A program made the translations under genes and the position numbers. DNA of 64,000 nucleotides, taken from the NCBI RefSeq assembly GCF_000333035.1, contig NZ_BANU01000005.1:1-64000 (forward strand). Direction: 5' to 3'. The notes beneath the pieces are model-generated. The model ran no database searches, had not been told where the DNA came from, and saw only the letters and a list, made by a program, of their open reading frames with translations. Below, piece after piece: positions 9,531 through 18,397 of the stretch; within the stretch, counting starts at the first letter, position 1; every line of letters starts with the position of its first letter. The stretch comes from Gordonia sihwensis NBRC 108236. GTDB taxonomy: Bacteria > Actinomycetota > Actinomycetes > Mycobacteriales > Mycobacteriaceae.

Positions 9531-10300
9531 CCGTCTACTTCATCGGCGCCGGCCCGGGGGCCGCCGACCTCATCACGGTTCGCGGCGCCGAGATCCTCAG
9601 TCGATGCACGGTGTGCCTGTACGCGGGATCGCTGGTGCCAGACGAACTCCTCGGTCGTCTGCCCGACGGTGCCGAGATCGTGAACACCGCGCGAATGCCG
9701 CTGACGGAGATCCTGAGCAGACTCGCACGCGCCGACGCCGCCGGTCACGACGTGGCCCGACTCCACTCCGGCGATCTCGCCCTGTACTCGGCGTTGACCG
9801 AGCAGCAGCGCGGTCTGCGCGAACTGGGCATCGCCTACGAACTGATTCCCGGGGTGCCCGCGTTCGCGGCGGCGGCGGCCGCCCTCGACACCGAGCTGAC
9901 CGTCCCGGGAGTGGGGCAGAGTCTGATGGTGACGCGCGTCTCGACACTCTCGACCGATATGCCGCCGGGGGAGGACCTCGGTTCCCTGGCTCGCAGCGGC
10001 GTCACTCTCGCCCTCCACCTCGCCGCACACCGCACCGAGCAGATCGTCGCCGAACTGGCGCCGCACTACGGCGCCGACTGCCCGACGGCGACGGTCGCGT
10101 ACGCCTCGCGCCCCGATCAGCGGATCGTGCGCTGCCGGCTCGACGAACTGCCCGCGGAACTGTCGGCGGCGCGCATCACCAAGACCGCCGTGATCTTCGT
10201 CGGGCGCGTCTTGGACGCCCGGACGCATCCCGCCGGCACCGACAGCTATCTCTACTCGCATGCCCGGATGACGAAGCTGCGTGAGGACCGCCATGCCTGA
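9527..10300 (+). CDS. cobM: Precorrin-4 C11-methyltransferase CobM
   Basis: 257 aa single-domain SAM-dependent tetrapyrrole methylase. N-terminal VYFIGAGPGAADLITVRG, the loop RLHSGDLALYSA and the mid-domain YELIPGVPAF are characteristic of CobM/CbiF. It methylates C11 of precorrin-4. The ATG overlaps the cobL stop; the 3' end overlaps cobK by eight bases. Confidence 0.95.
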   Translation: MTVYFIGAGPGAADLITVRGAEILSRCTVCLYAGSLVPDELLGRLPDGAEIVNTARMPLTEILSRLARADAAGHDVARLHSGDLALYSALTEQQRGLRELGIAYELIPGVPAFAAAAAALDTELTVPGVGQSLMVTRVSTLSTDMPPGEDLGSLARSGVTLALHLAAHRTEQIVAELAPHYGADCPTATVAYASRPDQRIVRCRLDELPAELSAARITKTAVIFVGRVLDARTHPAGTDSYLYSHARMTKLREDRHA

Positions 10301-11057
10301 GCCGTCCGTGCTGATCCTGGGCGGAACCGGCGAGGCGCGCGAACTCGCACGCCTGCTCGATGAGTCCGGTGTTCCGGTCGTCACCTCCCTCGCGGGCAGA
10401 GTCGCCGATCCGCGTCTGCCGGTCGGCCGGGTGCGCGTCGGCGGCTTCGGCGGCGTCGACGGTCTCGCCGCGTGGATCGGCGAGGCCGAAATAACCGCGA
10501 TCGTCGACGCGACGCACCCGTTCGCCGCCAGAATCACGCCGAACGCCGTCGCGGCGGCGGAACTGACCGGGGTCGGATATCTGCGCCTCGCACGACCGCC
10601 GTGGTCACCCGGGGCCGGCGAGCGCTGGACGCGCGTGCCCGACATCGCCGCCGCCGCGACCGCGGTCGCCGAGAGGGGCGGGAGCCGGGTCTTCCTCACC
10701 ACCGGACGACAGGACGTGTCCGAGTTCGCGGAGATCGACGACGCGTGGTTCCTGATTCGGGTGGTGGATCCGCCCGAGGGGCCGCTGCCGCCGCATCACC
10801 GGGTTCTCCGCTCCCGCGGCCCGTACCGTCTCGCCGATGAGACGGCGCTGCTGCGCGAGCACCGCATCGACGTGCTGGTCACGAAGAACAGCGGGGGAGA
10901 GATGACCGTCGCCAAACTCCGCGCCGCCGCGCGGCTCGGTGTCGAGGTGATTGTCGTCGACCGTCCCGCGGAACCCGGCGGGATCGCGCGCGTCAATACC
11001 CCGAGCGAGGCCCTCGACTGGCTGTCCGGGCCGGCCGGCCGAGGAGAGATCCGCTAG
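10293..11057 (+). CDS. cobK: Precorrin-6A reductase CobK
   Basis: 254 aa NADPH-dependent reductase of the CobK/CbiJ family, converting precorrin-6A to precorrin-6B (dihydro). N-terminal SVLILGGTGEARELARLL, DATHPFAARITPNA and the C-terminal LVTKNSGGEMTVAKLRAA are the family signatures. The ATG at 10293, which overlaps the end of cobM, is preferred over GTG at 10281. Last gene of the SDR-cobLMK operon; its stop codon shares the palindrome CTAG with the stop of the convergent cobIJ. Confidence 0.94.
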   Translation: MPEPSVLILGGTGEARELARLLDESGVPVVTSLAGRVADPRLPVGRVRVGGFGGVDGLAAWIGEAEITAIVDATHPFAARITPNAVAAAELTGVGYLRLARPPWSPGAGERWTRVPDIAAAATAVAERGGSRVFLTTGRQDVSEFAEIDDAWFLIRVVDPPEGPLPPHHRVLRSRGPYRLADETALLREHRIDVLVTKNSGGEMTVAKLRAAARLGVEVIVVDRPAEPGGIARVNTPSEALDWLSGPAGRGEIR

Positions 11058-12583
11058 GAGTAATGCCGCGGGGTGTACACGAGGTCGCCGGCAGGTCGGT
11101 GGGCGACGGTGGTCATCGACGAGCCGATGATCAACAGCGTGCGCATGTCCACCGTCGACGGATCGAAGTCCGCGGCCGTGGTCACTGTCAGGCGCTGTCC
11201 CGGGCCGCCCACGTCACGGCCCTGTATCACCACGCGGTCGGCCGGAACCAGTTCGGTCAGGAGTTCTTTGAGGCGATTGATCTGCTCCACGCGTTTCGGA
11301 GACGCCGGATTGTAGATCGCGACCACCAGGTCGGCGGCGATCGCGTGCCGGAGCCGCTCCTCGATGACCGATCCGGGCTTGAGCAGATTCGACAGGGAGA
11401 TCACGGCGAAATCGTGGCCGATCGGCGCACCGACAGCGGCCGCCACCGCGTGCGCGGCGCTCACCCCCGGCGTCACTCGCACCGGCACATGCGCCCACCG
11501 TTCCTCCGCAGCGGCCTCCGCCACCGCAGTCGCCATGGCGAACACCCCCGGATCGCCCGACGACACGACGGCCACCCTGGCGCCGCGCGAGGCCAGGTCG
11601 AGGGCGAACTCCGCGCGTTCGGCCTCGACTCGATTGTCACTGGCGTGGACCCGCTGTCCGGGGCGCGCCACCACCCGGTTCAGGTAGGTCTTGTATCCGA
11701 CGAAATCGGTCGCCGCCGCCAACTCCGCGGCCACCTGCGGCGTCGTCTGGTCCACCGGTCCGGGACCGAGGCCGACCACCACCACTTCACCGCGCGGACG
11801 GTCGCCTCCCGCGGCGAGCGGATTGTTGCGTCGCCCGGGTACCACGATCAGGGAGAAATAGGGCACCGACGACGGGTCGACGTCGGCCACGCGCTCCACG
11901 CGCTGGCGGTCGGTGGACGCCCTTTCGACGTACCAGGCCTCGTCGAGACGCCCGGCGGCGGCCAGAGCGTCGCGCACCTTCACGAAGGTGCGGCCGAGTT
12001 TCATGATCGCCAAGGCCTCGCCGGACCGGAAATGCGCGATCAGCTCGCCGGCCTCGGCGGTTCCGGGCAGGACCGTCAGCGTCTCCTCGCCTTCGACGAG
12101 CGGGATGCCGAGCGCCGCGGACGCCGCATTCACCGACGTCACCCCGGGAATGATCTGCGCCTCGAACCGGTCGACGAGCCGCTTGTGCATGTGCATGTAC
12201 GAGCTGAAGAACAGCGGGTCGCCCTCGGCGAGCAGCGCCACATCGCGTCCGGCGGCCAGGTGCCCGGCGAGGAGTTCGGCACTCTCGGCGTAGAAGTCGG
12301 CCATCGCGCCCGCGTAGCCGCCGGGATGATCGGTGGTCTCCACGGTGAGCGGGTACATCAGCCGTTCTTCGATCTGGCCTTCGCTCAGATACGGTTCCGC
12401 GACCGAGCGGGCAATCGAATTACCGTGCCGTGCACAGTGATACGCGATCACGTCGGCCTCGCCGATGATCCGCGCAGCCTTCACCGTCACCAGTTCGGAG
12501 TCGCCCGGCCCCAGGCCGACACCCCACAGTTTTCCGTTCACAGCGGAGTCCGCTCCCGTCGTCGACATCACCGGACCGCTCAT
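11054..12583 (-). CDS. cobIJ: Fused precorrin-2 C20- / precorrin-3B C17-methyltransferase CobIJ
   Basis: 509 aa fusion. Residues about 15-255 form the CobI methylase (LWGVGLGPGDSELVTVKA, LLAEGDPLFFSSYMHM) acting on precorrin-2. Residues about 262-505 form the CobJ methylase and ring-contraction enzyme (VVVVGLGPGPVDQTTPQV, VVSSGDPGVFAMA, LVVAIYNPASPKR) acting on precorrin-3B. This fusion is usual in mycobacteria. Start ATG 12583 overlaps the cobH stop by four bases; the 3' end meets cobK tail to tail. Confidence 0.95.
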   Translation of the reverse strand: MSGPVMSTTGADSAVNGKLWGVGLGPGDSELVTVKAARIIGEADVIAYHCARHGNSIARSVAEPYLSEGQIEERLMYPLTVETTDHPGGYAGAMADFYAESAELLAGHLAAGRDVALLAEGDPLFFSSYMHMHKRLVDRFEAQIIPGVTSVNAASAALGIPLVEGEETLTVLPGTAEAGELIAHFRSGEALAIMKLGRTFVKVRDALAAAGRLDEAWYVERASTDRQRVERVADVDPSSVPYFSLIVVPGRRNNPLAAGGDRPRGEVVVVGLGPGPVDQTTPQVAAELAAATDFVGYKTYLNRVVARPGQRVHASDNRVEAERAEFALDLASRGARVAVVSSGDPGVFAMATAVAEAAAEERWAHVPVRVTPGVSAAHAVAAAVGAPIGHDFAVISLSNLLKPGSVIEERLRHAIAADLVVAIYNPASPKRVEQINRLKELLTELVPADRVVIQGRDVGGPGQRLTVTTAADFDPSTVDMRTLLIIGSSMTTVAHRPAGDLVYTPRHYS

Positions 12584-13203
12584 TCCGCCGTGCTCGCGAG
12601 AGCGTTGACCGCGGCCGCGGTGATCGCCGAGCCGCCGCGTCGGCCGGTGACGGTGATGAACTCCAGATCAGTGCGTTCGGCGAGCGCCGCACATGATTCG
12701 GCGGCCCCGACGAAGCCCACCGGTGCGCCGACGATCGCGGCCGGACGAGGCCAGCCCTGGTCGATCAGGTCGAGGAGCGCGAACAACGCGGTGGGAGCGT
12801 TGCCGATCGCGACCACGGCGCGGTCCAGGTCGTCGCGCCAGTACTGCAGCGCCGCGGCGGTCCGAGTGTTGCCGATCCGCTCGGCGAGATCGGCGATCCC
12901 CGGCTCCTTGAGGTGACAGCGGACCGCATTGTCGGCGGGAAGCCGCAGCCGCGTGATACCCGACGCGACCATGTTGGTGTCGCAGAGGATCGGCCCGCCC
13001 GCTGCCAAGGCGGCGCGAGCGGCCGTCACCACTCCCGGGGTCGCCACCACGTCGTCGGTGAGGTCGGTCTGTCCGGACGCGTGGATCATCCGGACCACCA
13101 CCGGCTCGAGGTCGGCGGGAAAGCCCGTCAGATCGGATTCGGCGCGGATCATGGCAAACGACTGACGGTAGATCTCGGCTCCGTCGCGGACATACTCGGT
13201 CAT
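12580..13203 (-). CDS. cobH: Precorrin-8X methylmutase CobH
   Basis: 207 aa. Moves the C11 methyl group to C12 to give hydrogenobyrinic acid. The conserved catalytic-His region VVRMIHASGQTDL is near residue 45, followed by ILCDTNMVASGI and the C-terminal GNAPTALFALLDLI and GGSAITAAAVNALA. ATG 13203 is preferred to GTG 13224 because homologues begin close to it (MTEYVRDGAEIYRQSF). Middle gene of the minus-strand cobG-cobH-cobIJ operon. Confidence 0.95.
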   Translation of the reverse strand: MTEYVRDGAEIYRQSFAMIRAESDLTGFPADLEPVVVRMIHASGQTDLTDDVVATPGVVTAARAALAAGGPILCDTNMVASGITRLRLPADNAVRCHLKEPGIADLAERIGNTRTAAALQYWRDDLDRAVVAIGNAPTALFALLDLIDQGWPRPAAIVGAPVGFVGAAESCAALAERTDLEFITVTGRRGGSAITAAAVNALASTAE

Positions 13204-13275
13204 GGTGTGCCCAAGATTACGCACCCGAGGCGGCGGCGGTGGACCCGGTACGGCACCGCGCCGTGCCGGTGAGAA

Positions 13276-14448
13276 TCAGCCGCCCGGGACGCGACGGTCG
13301 GTGCGGTAGCCGTCGCCCGTGGCGATCCGCCGGACGTGCGGACCGTTCGGGGATCCGCACCCGCGGTCGCAGCCGAGCCAATGCTCGCGTTCGCGACCGG
13401 GCGCCGCATCCGGGGCACCGAGGTGCGCGAGCAGGTCGCTGCGGACGTCGGCGTGCGACCGGCCGCATCCGGGCGAGCCGGTGCATGCGCTGAATCTCGT
13501 CCACGGACTGGCCGAATCGAAGATGAACCCGAGCGGGGCGAGCACGCGCACCACGGTCTCGGCCACGGCCTCGGTGAGGTCGGGAATCAGGATCTCGCGC
13601 TCGGGCGTGATGAGGATCGGCGTGCCGATGGCGGCGGCGAACTGCGCCTGCCGTGCCGAGAGCCGGCCGAACTCGGTGACGGCACCGAGCAGCACCCGTC
13701 CGTCCGATTGCTCGAACCATCCGACGATGGGCTCTCGGACGTCCGGCCGGCCGCCATTCGCGGAGGCCGCGGCTTCGGTCGGTGCCAGACGCCCGAAGCC
13801 CGCCACGGCGCCCGAGACCGCAACGCGGGCCCGACCGTCGAGTTCCCGGATCCGCCACTCGTCGGCACGGTGCTCGTGGAACGACGCCGCGGCGGCGACC
13901 ATCGCGGCGGGCAGTTCCGTCAGCGGCACCACCCGGCCGGTCGGGACGCCCCCGAGATGGATCGCCGCCTCGTCGGGACTCACGGCCGCGCCGAGCACGT
14001 CGACGTCGCGGCCCCTGACGTCACCGCGGCCGTCGTCGAAGCCGAACCAGAACCGGCCCGAGAGGTCGCGGGTCCACTGATGCCGATGCAGTTCGGCCTC
14101 CAGTTCGCGAGCAGCGGGCCGGACGTCGGCCAGACCGCCGATCCGACCGCTCAGCGGCGACACCACGATGTTCCGGACGCGGTCGTGAGCCCGGTCGGTG
14201 GCGAGTCCGGCCGCCAGGATGCGGTCGGCGAAGGCGTCCACGCGGTCGTCGGCGATCCCGCGCACCTGCAGGTTCGCGCGGACGGTGATCTCGATGTGGC
14301 CGTCGCCGAACTCCTCGGCGGCCAGGGCCAGCGCCTCCAGCGCGGCCGGTTCCACCTGCCCGCCCGACAACCGGATCCGGGCCAGCCGGCCGTCGTCGGC
14401 CGGATGGGTGCGGAAGACGCCGGGACAGCGGTCGGCGGGTTTGTTCAC
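13276..14448 (-). CDS. cobG: Precorrin-3B synthase CobG
   Basis: 390 aa nitrite/sulfite-reductase-like iron-sulfur enzyme that uses O2 to make precorrin-3B, so the pathway here is the aerobic one. The [4Fe-4S] Cys ligands are visible: FSACTGSPGCGRSHAD at about residue 320 and WLGCDRGCGSPNGPH near 355. Two ferredoxin-like halves (IEITVRANLQVRGI and later GRLSARQAQFAAA) are seen. The GTG at 14448 lies six bases after a TATCCT -10 element and is taken as a leaderless start; longer frames upstream run antisense through the cobalamin riboswitch and are not believed. Confidence 0.9.
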   Translation of the reverse strand: MNKPADRCPGVFRTHPADDGRLARIRLSGGQVEPAALEALALAAEEFGDGHIEITVRANLQVRGIADDRVDAFADRILAAGLATDRAHDRVRNIVVSPLSGRIGGLADVRPAARELEAELHRHQWTRDLSGRFWFGFDDGRGDVRGRDVDVLGAAVSPDEAAIHLGGVPTGRVVPLTELPAAMVAAAASFHEHRADEWRIRELDGRARVAVSGAVAGFGRLAPTEAAASANGGRPDVREPIVGWFEQSDGRVLLGAVTEFGRLSARQAQFAAAIGTPILITPEREILIPDLTEAVAETVVRVLAPLGFIFDSASPWTRFSACTGSPGCGRSHADVRSDLLAHLGAPDAAPGREREHWLGCDRGCGSPNGPHVRRIATGDGYRTDRRVPGG

Positions 14449-14454
14449 CCCTCC

Positions 14455-14460
14455 AGGATA
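14455..14460 (-). promoter_or_regulatory. -10 element of cobG (leaderless), next to the riboswitch
   Basis: TATCCT on the minus strand six bases before the cobG GTG. It abuts the beginning of the plus-strand cobalamin riboswitch, so the two divergent promoters overlap. Confidence 0.5.
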
Positions 14461-14461
14461 T

Positions 14462-14600
14462 GGCCTACAGTGAAGCCCAGCCTGCCCGCGCGGAAGCCGG
14501 TTCGAGTCCGGCACGGTCGCGCCACTGTGTGGGACACCGCCCGCCACTGCCGGCGTGTGTCCCGAGTCAGACCCGCAGCGTCAGGCGACCTTCGGTCCAC
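14462..14600 (+). promoter_or_regulatory. Cobalamin (adenosylcobalamin) riboswitch upstream of cobN
   Basis: Contains the family signatures in order: a GAAGCCGGTTCGAGTCCGGC-like stem (about 14493-14512), the B12 box GGTCGCGCCACTGTG (14515-14529) and the downstream core GAGTCAGACCCGC (14564-14576), followed by an expression platform leading to the GAGGAG ribosome site of cobN. It sits in the 5' leader of cobN only. Expected action is to shut off cobN when B12 is plentiful, probably by hiding the ribosome site; no intrinsic terminator with a U-run is visible. Confidence 0.85.
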
Positions 14601-14655
14601 CGGGCCGATGTGACCGTACGACGCCGGGCGCGCACTCCCGGCGAGGAGTATCACC

Positions 14656-17600
14656 GTGATCACCCTGTTCTCCACTTCCGACACCGACCTGCGCACGGCC
14701 GCCACCTGCGGTGCCGACTTCCGGGTCGCGAATCCGGCCCGCACGCTGATCGACGATCTGCCCGGGCTGCTCGACGGCGCCGACCTGGTGGTCGTCCGGC
14801 TGCTCGGCGGAAAGCAGGTGTGGGAGGACGGGCTGGCAGCGGTCCTCGCCGGCCGGGCGCCGGTGGTCGTGCTGTCGGGGGAGCACAATCCGGATCCGGA
14901 TCTGATGGCACTGTCGACGGTGCCGGCCGGCGTCGCCGCGCAGGCGCACGCGTACTTCGTGGCCGGCGGCCGCGAGAACCTCCTCGCGGTGCACAACTTC
15001 CTCTCCGACACCGTGCTGCTCACCGGGCTCGGCTTCGACAGCCCGACGCAGACACCGGACTGGGGGGTACTCGAGCGGCCGGCGGCCGCCGTCCCGGACG
15101 ACGCGCCCGCGGTGGCGGTGCTGTACTACCGCGCCCAGCATCTCGCGGGCAACACCGACTACGTCGCCGCCCTCTGCGATGCGATCGAGGCCCACGGGGC
15201 CCGCGCCACCGGAGTCTTCTGCGCCTCCCTGCGCAGCGCACCCGATGAACTGATCGAGCATTTCGCCGAATACGACGCGCTCGTGGTGACGGTGCTGGCC
15301 GCGGGCGGGTCGACGCCGGCGCTCGCCTCGGCCGGCGGCGACGACGAATCCTGGAACGTCGAGCGCCTCGCCGCGCTCGACATCCCGATCCTGCAGGGGC
15401 TCTGCTCCACCAGTTCCCGGTCCGACTGGGCAGCCAACGACGACGGTCTGACCCCACTCGACGTCGCCAGCCAGGTGGCCGTGCCCGAGTTCGACGGCCG
15501 CATCATCACCGCACCCTTCTCCTTCAAGGAATTCGACGACAACGGGCTCCCGTTCTACGCACCCGACCCCGAACGATGCGCGCGCGTCGCCGGCATCGCC
15601 GTCGCCCATGCGCGGCTGCGGCACGTGACACCGGCGGAGAAGAAGGTGGCCCTGCTGCTGTCGGCGTACCCCACCAAGCACGCCCGCATCGGCAACGCGG
15701 TCGGTCTCGACACGCCGCGCAGCCTGGTCGGAGTGCTGCGCGCCCTCCGGGATGCGGGCTACGACATCGGTCCGGCCGGCGGCGACGCCGCCGTCCCGGG
15801 CTTGGGATCACGGCCCGACGACGACGATCCGGACGCCCTGATGCACGCGCTGATCGACGCCGGCGGGCAGGACGCCGACTGGCTCACCGAGGAGGCGCTC
15901 GCGGCGAACCCGATCCGCGTCGGCGCCGCCGACTACTCACGGTGGTTCCAGACGCTGCCGGAGCAGTTGCGCTCCGACGTCGTCGAGCACTGGGGTCCGC
16001 CTCCGGGCGAACTGTTCGTGGACCGCTCTCACGACCCCGACGGCGAGATCGTGATCGCTGCGATGGTCTTCGGGAACATCGTGCTGCTGGTGCAGCCGCC
16101 CCGCGGGTTCGGTGAGAACCCGGTCGCGATCTACCACGATCCGGATCTTCCGCCCTCGCACCACTATCTCGCCAGCTACCGGTGGCTCGCGTCGCGACCC
16201 GATCGGGACGGCTGGGGCTTCGGAGCCGACGCCGTGGTGCACATCGGAAAACACGGCAATCTGGAGTGGCTGCCCGGCAAGATGGTGGCGCTCTCGGCCG
16301 ATTGCGGCACCGACGCGGCACTGGGCGATCTGCCGCTGATCTACCCGTTCCTCGTCAACGACCCCGGCGAGGGAACGCAGGCCAAGCGGCGCGCGCACGC
16401 GGTCCTGGTGGACCACCTCATCCCGCCGATGGCGCGAGCCGAGACGTACGGCGACATCAACCGTCTCGAGCAACTGCTCGACGAGCACGCCAACATCTCG
16501 GCGCTCGACCCGGCCAAACTCCCCGCCATCCGGCAACAGATCTGGACACTGCTGACCGCGGCCAAGATGGACCAGGACCTCGGGCTCTCCGAGCGGCCCG
16601 ACGAGGACGTCTTCGACGACATGCTGCTGCACGTGGACGGATGGCTCTGCGAGATCAAGGACGCCGCCATCCGCGACGGCCTGCACGTCCTCGGGCAGGC
16701 GCCAGACGGCGAGATGGAGATCGACCTCGTGCTCGCGATGCTGCGCGCCCGCCAGCTCTGGGGCGGCTCGCAGACGCTGCCCGGACTGCGCGAGGCCCTC
16801 GGACTCACCGAGAACGCCTCGCCGCGCGGGGAGGTCGACCGAGTGGAGGCGATCGCCAGGCGATTGGTCAGCACCTGCGCCGAGGGGGGCTGGACCCCCG
16901 AGGCCGTCGCGGCCGCGGCCGACGGCCACCCCGATGACGTGCACCGGATCCTGGCCTTCGCCGGGGACGAGGTGATCCCGCGACTGCGCCAGACCACGCG
17001 CGAGACGGACCGGGTCCTGCATGCGCTCGCCGGCGGGTTCATCCCGGCCGGCCCGAGCGGATCGCCGTTGCGCGGCCTGATCAACGTGCTCCCCACAGGT
17101 CGCAACTTCTACTCCGTCGACCCGAAGGCCGTCCCGTCGCAGCTGGCCGCCGAGACCGGTCGGGCGATGGCTGATTCGCTTCTCGAGCGCTATCTCGCCG
17201 ACCACGGCGAGTACCCGGAGTCCGTCGGGCTCTCGGTGTGGGGGACCAGCGCCATGCGTACCTCCGGCGACGACATCGGGGAGGTCTTGGCGCTGCTGGG
17301 CGTCACGCCGGTGTGGGACGAGGGCTCGCGCCGCGTGGTCGATCTGGAGCTCGTGCCGCTCGCCGAACTCGGCCGCCCGCGGATCGACGTGACGGTGCGG
17401 ATCTCCGGCTTCTTCCGCGACGCGTTCTCCCACGTCGTGGCGATGATGGACGATGCCGTGCAGCTCGCGGCCGACGCCGACGAGCCGGACGAGCAGAATT
17501 ACGTCGCCGCGCACGCTCGGGCGGCGATCGCCGAACACGGGGACGCCCGCCGCGCCACCACGCGCGTCTTCGGCTCGCGGCCCGGCACGTACGGCGCCGG

Positions 17601-18291
17601 CCTGTTGCAGCTCATCGACTCCAAGCAGTGGCGCACCGACGAGGATCTGGCCGCGGTCTACACCGAGTGGGGCGGCTACGCCTACGGCCGCGGTCTCGAC
17701 GGAGTCGCCGCCGTCGAGGACATGCGGGCCGCGTACCGACGCATCGCGGTGGCGGCGAAGAACACCGACACCCGCGAACACGACATCGCCGATTCGGACG
17801 ACTACTTCCAGTACCACGGCGGGATGGTCGCCACCGTGCGGGCGCTCACCGGCACCGCACCGGAGGCCTACATCGGCGATTCCACGCGCCCGGACTCGGT
17901 ACGCACCCGCACCCTGCACGAAGAGACCTCCCGCGTGTTCCGCGCGCGGGTGGTCAACCCGCGCTGGCTCGCGGCAATGCGCAGGCACGGATACAAGGGG
18001 GCCTTCGAGATGGCCGCCACCGTCGACTACCTCTTCGGATACGACGCCACCACCGATGTGGTGGCCGACTGGATGTACCAGCAGCTCACCGAGCAGTACG
18101 TGCTCGACGAGACCAACCGCGAGTTCCTCGATGCGGCCAACCCCTGGGCCCTGCACGGCATCACCGAAAGGCTTCTCGAGGCGGTGGAGCGGAAGATGTG
18201 GCACGAGCCACCCGCCGACATGCTGACCGAACTCCGCCGCGTGTACCTCGAAGCCGAGGGCGACATCGAGGCGCGCTCGGAACAGGAGTGA
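14656..18291 (+). CDS. cobN: Cobaltochelatase subunit CobN
   Basis: 1211 aa, normal length for CobN. The large subunit of the ATP-dependent aerobic cobaltochelatase inserts Co2+ into hydrogenobyrinic acid a,c-diamide in the cytoplasm. Signatures seen: VVHIGKHGNLEWLPGKM at about 530, LPTGRNFYSVDPKAVPS near 815, SVGLSVWGTSAMRTSG and FGSRPGTYGAGLLQLID. The GTG start has GAGGAG eight bases upstream. Controlled by the riboswitch in its leader. No CobS/CobT partner is in the window; in actinobacteria ChlI/ChlD-type AAA subunits encoded elsewhere are thought to serve. Confidence 0.96.
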   Translation: MITLFSTSDTDLRTAATCGADFRVANPARTLIDDLPGLLDGADLVVVRLLGGKQVWEDGLAAVLAGRAPVVVLSGEHNPDPDLMALSTVPAGVAAQAHAYFVAGGRENLLAVHNFLSDTVLLTGLGFDSPTQTPDWGVLERPAAAVPDDAPAVAVLYYRAQHLAGNTDYVAALCDAIEAHGARATGVFCASLRSAPDELIEHFAEYDALVVTVLAAGGSTPALASAGGDDESWNVERLAALDIPILQGLCSTSSRSDWAANDDGLTPLDVASQVAVPEFDGRIITAPFSFKEFDDNGLPFYAPDPERCARVAGIAVAHARLRHVTPAEKKVALLLSAYPTKHARIGNAVGLDTPRSLVGVLRALRDAGYDIGPAGGDAAVPGLGSRPDDDDPDALMHALIDAGGQDADWLTEEALAANPIRVGAADYSRWFQTLPEQLRSDVVEHWGPPPGELFVDRSHDPDGEIVIAAMVFGNIVLLVQPPRGFGENPVAIYHDPDLPPSHHYLASYRWLASRPDRDGWGFGADAVVHIGKHGNLEWLPGKMVALSADCGTDAALGDLPLIYPFLVNDPGEGTQAKRRAHAVLVDHLIPPMARAETYGDINRLEQLLDEHANISALDPAKLPAIRQQIWTLLTAAKMDQDLGLSERPDEDVFDDMLLHVDGWLCEIKDAAIRDGLHVLGQAPDGEMEIDLVLAMLRARQLWGGSQTLPGLREALGLTENASPRGEVDRVEAIARRLVSTCAEGGWTPEAVAAAADGHPDDVHRILAFAGDEVIPRLRQTTRETDRVLHALAGGFIPAGPSGSPLRGLINVLPTGRNFYSVDPKAVPSQLAAETGRAMADSLLERYLADHGEYPESVGLSVWGTSAMRTSGDDIGEVLALLGVTPVWDEGSRRVVDLELVPLAELGRPRIDVTVRISGFFRDAFSHVVAMMDDAVQLAADADEPDEQNYVAAHARAAIAEHGDARRATTRVFGSRPGTYGAGLLQLIDSKQWRTDEDLAAVYTEWGGYAYGRGLDGVAAVEDMRAAYRRIAVAAKNTDTREHDIADSDDYFQYHGGMVATVRALTGTAPEAYIGDSTRPDSVRTRTLHEETSRVFRARVVNPRWLAAMRRHGYKGAFEMAATVDYLFGYDATTDVVADWMYQQLTEQYVLDETNREFLDAANPWALHGITERLLEAVERKMWHEPPADMLTELRRVYLEAEGDIEARSEQE

Positions 18292-18361
18292 GCCGCCTGC
18301 GCCGAGGTCGCTGAGCAGCGGGGGAGCAAAACCGGGTCCTCGTTCGTTGAACTCTGTGTGA

Positions 18362-18383
18362 GCGCCGGTGACTGCACCGGCGC
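18362..18383 (+). terminator. Hairpin between cobN and fxsA
   Basis: A 9-base stem GCGCCGGTG / CACCGGCGC with an ACTG loop. There is no U-run, and it lies only three bases before the fxsA Shine-Dalgarno (GAGAGG), so it may act on fxsA translation instead of ending cobN transcription. Confidence 0.35.
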
Positions 18384-18397
18384 AGAGAGGACCTGAC

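Noticed and set aside
14493..14530. tRNA-like T-arm (GGTTCGAGTCC) between cobG and cobN
   Set aside because: There is no acceptor stem or anticodon arm around it; the sequence continues with the B12 box GCCACTGT, so it is part of the cobalamin riboswitch.
14449..14547. Longer N-terminus for cobG (start at 14547)
   Set aside because: It would be antisense to the riboswitch and reads as unstructured Pro/Gly/Arg sequence; a leaderless GTG at 14448 is better.
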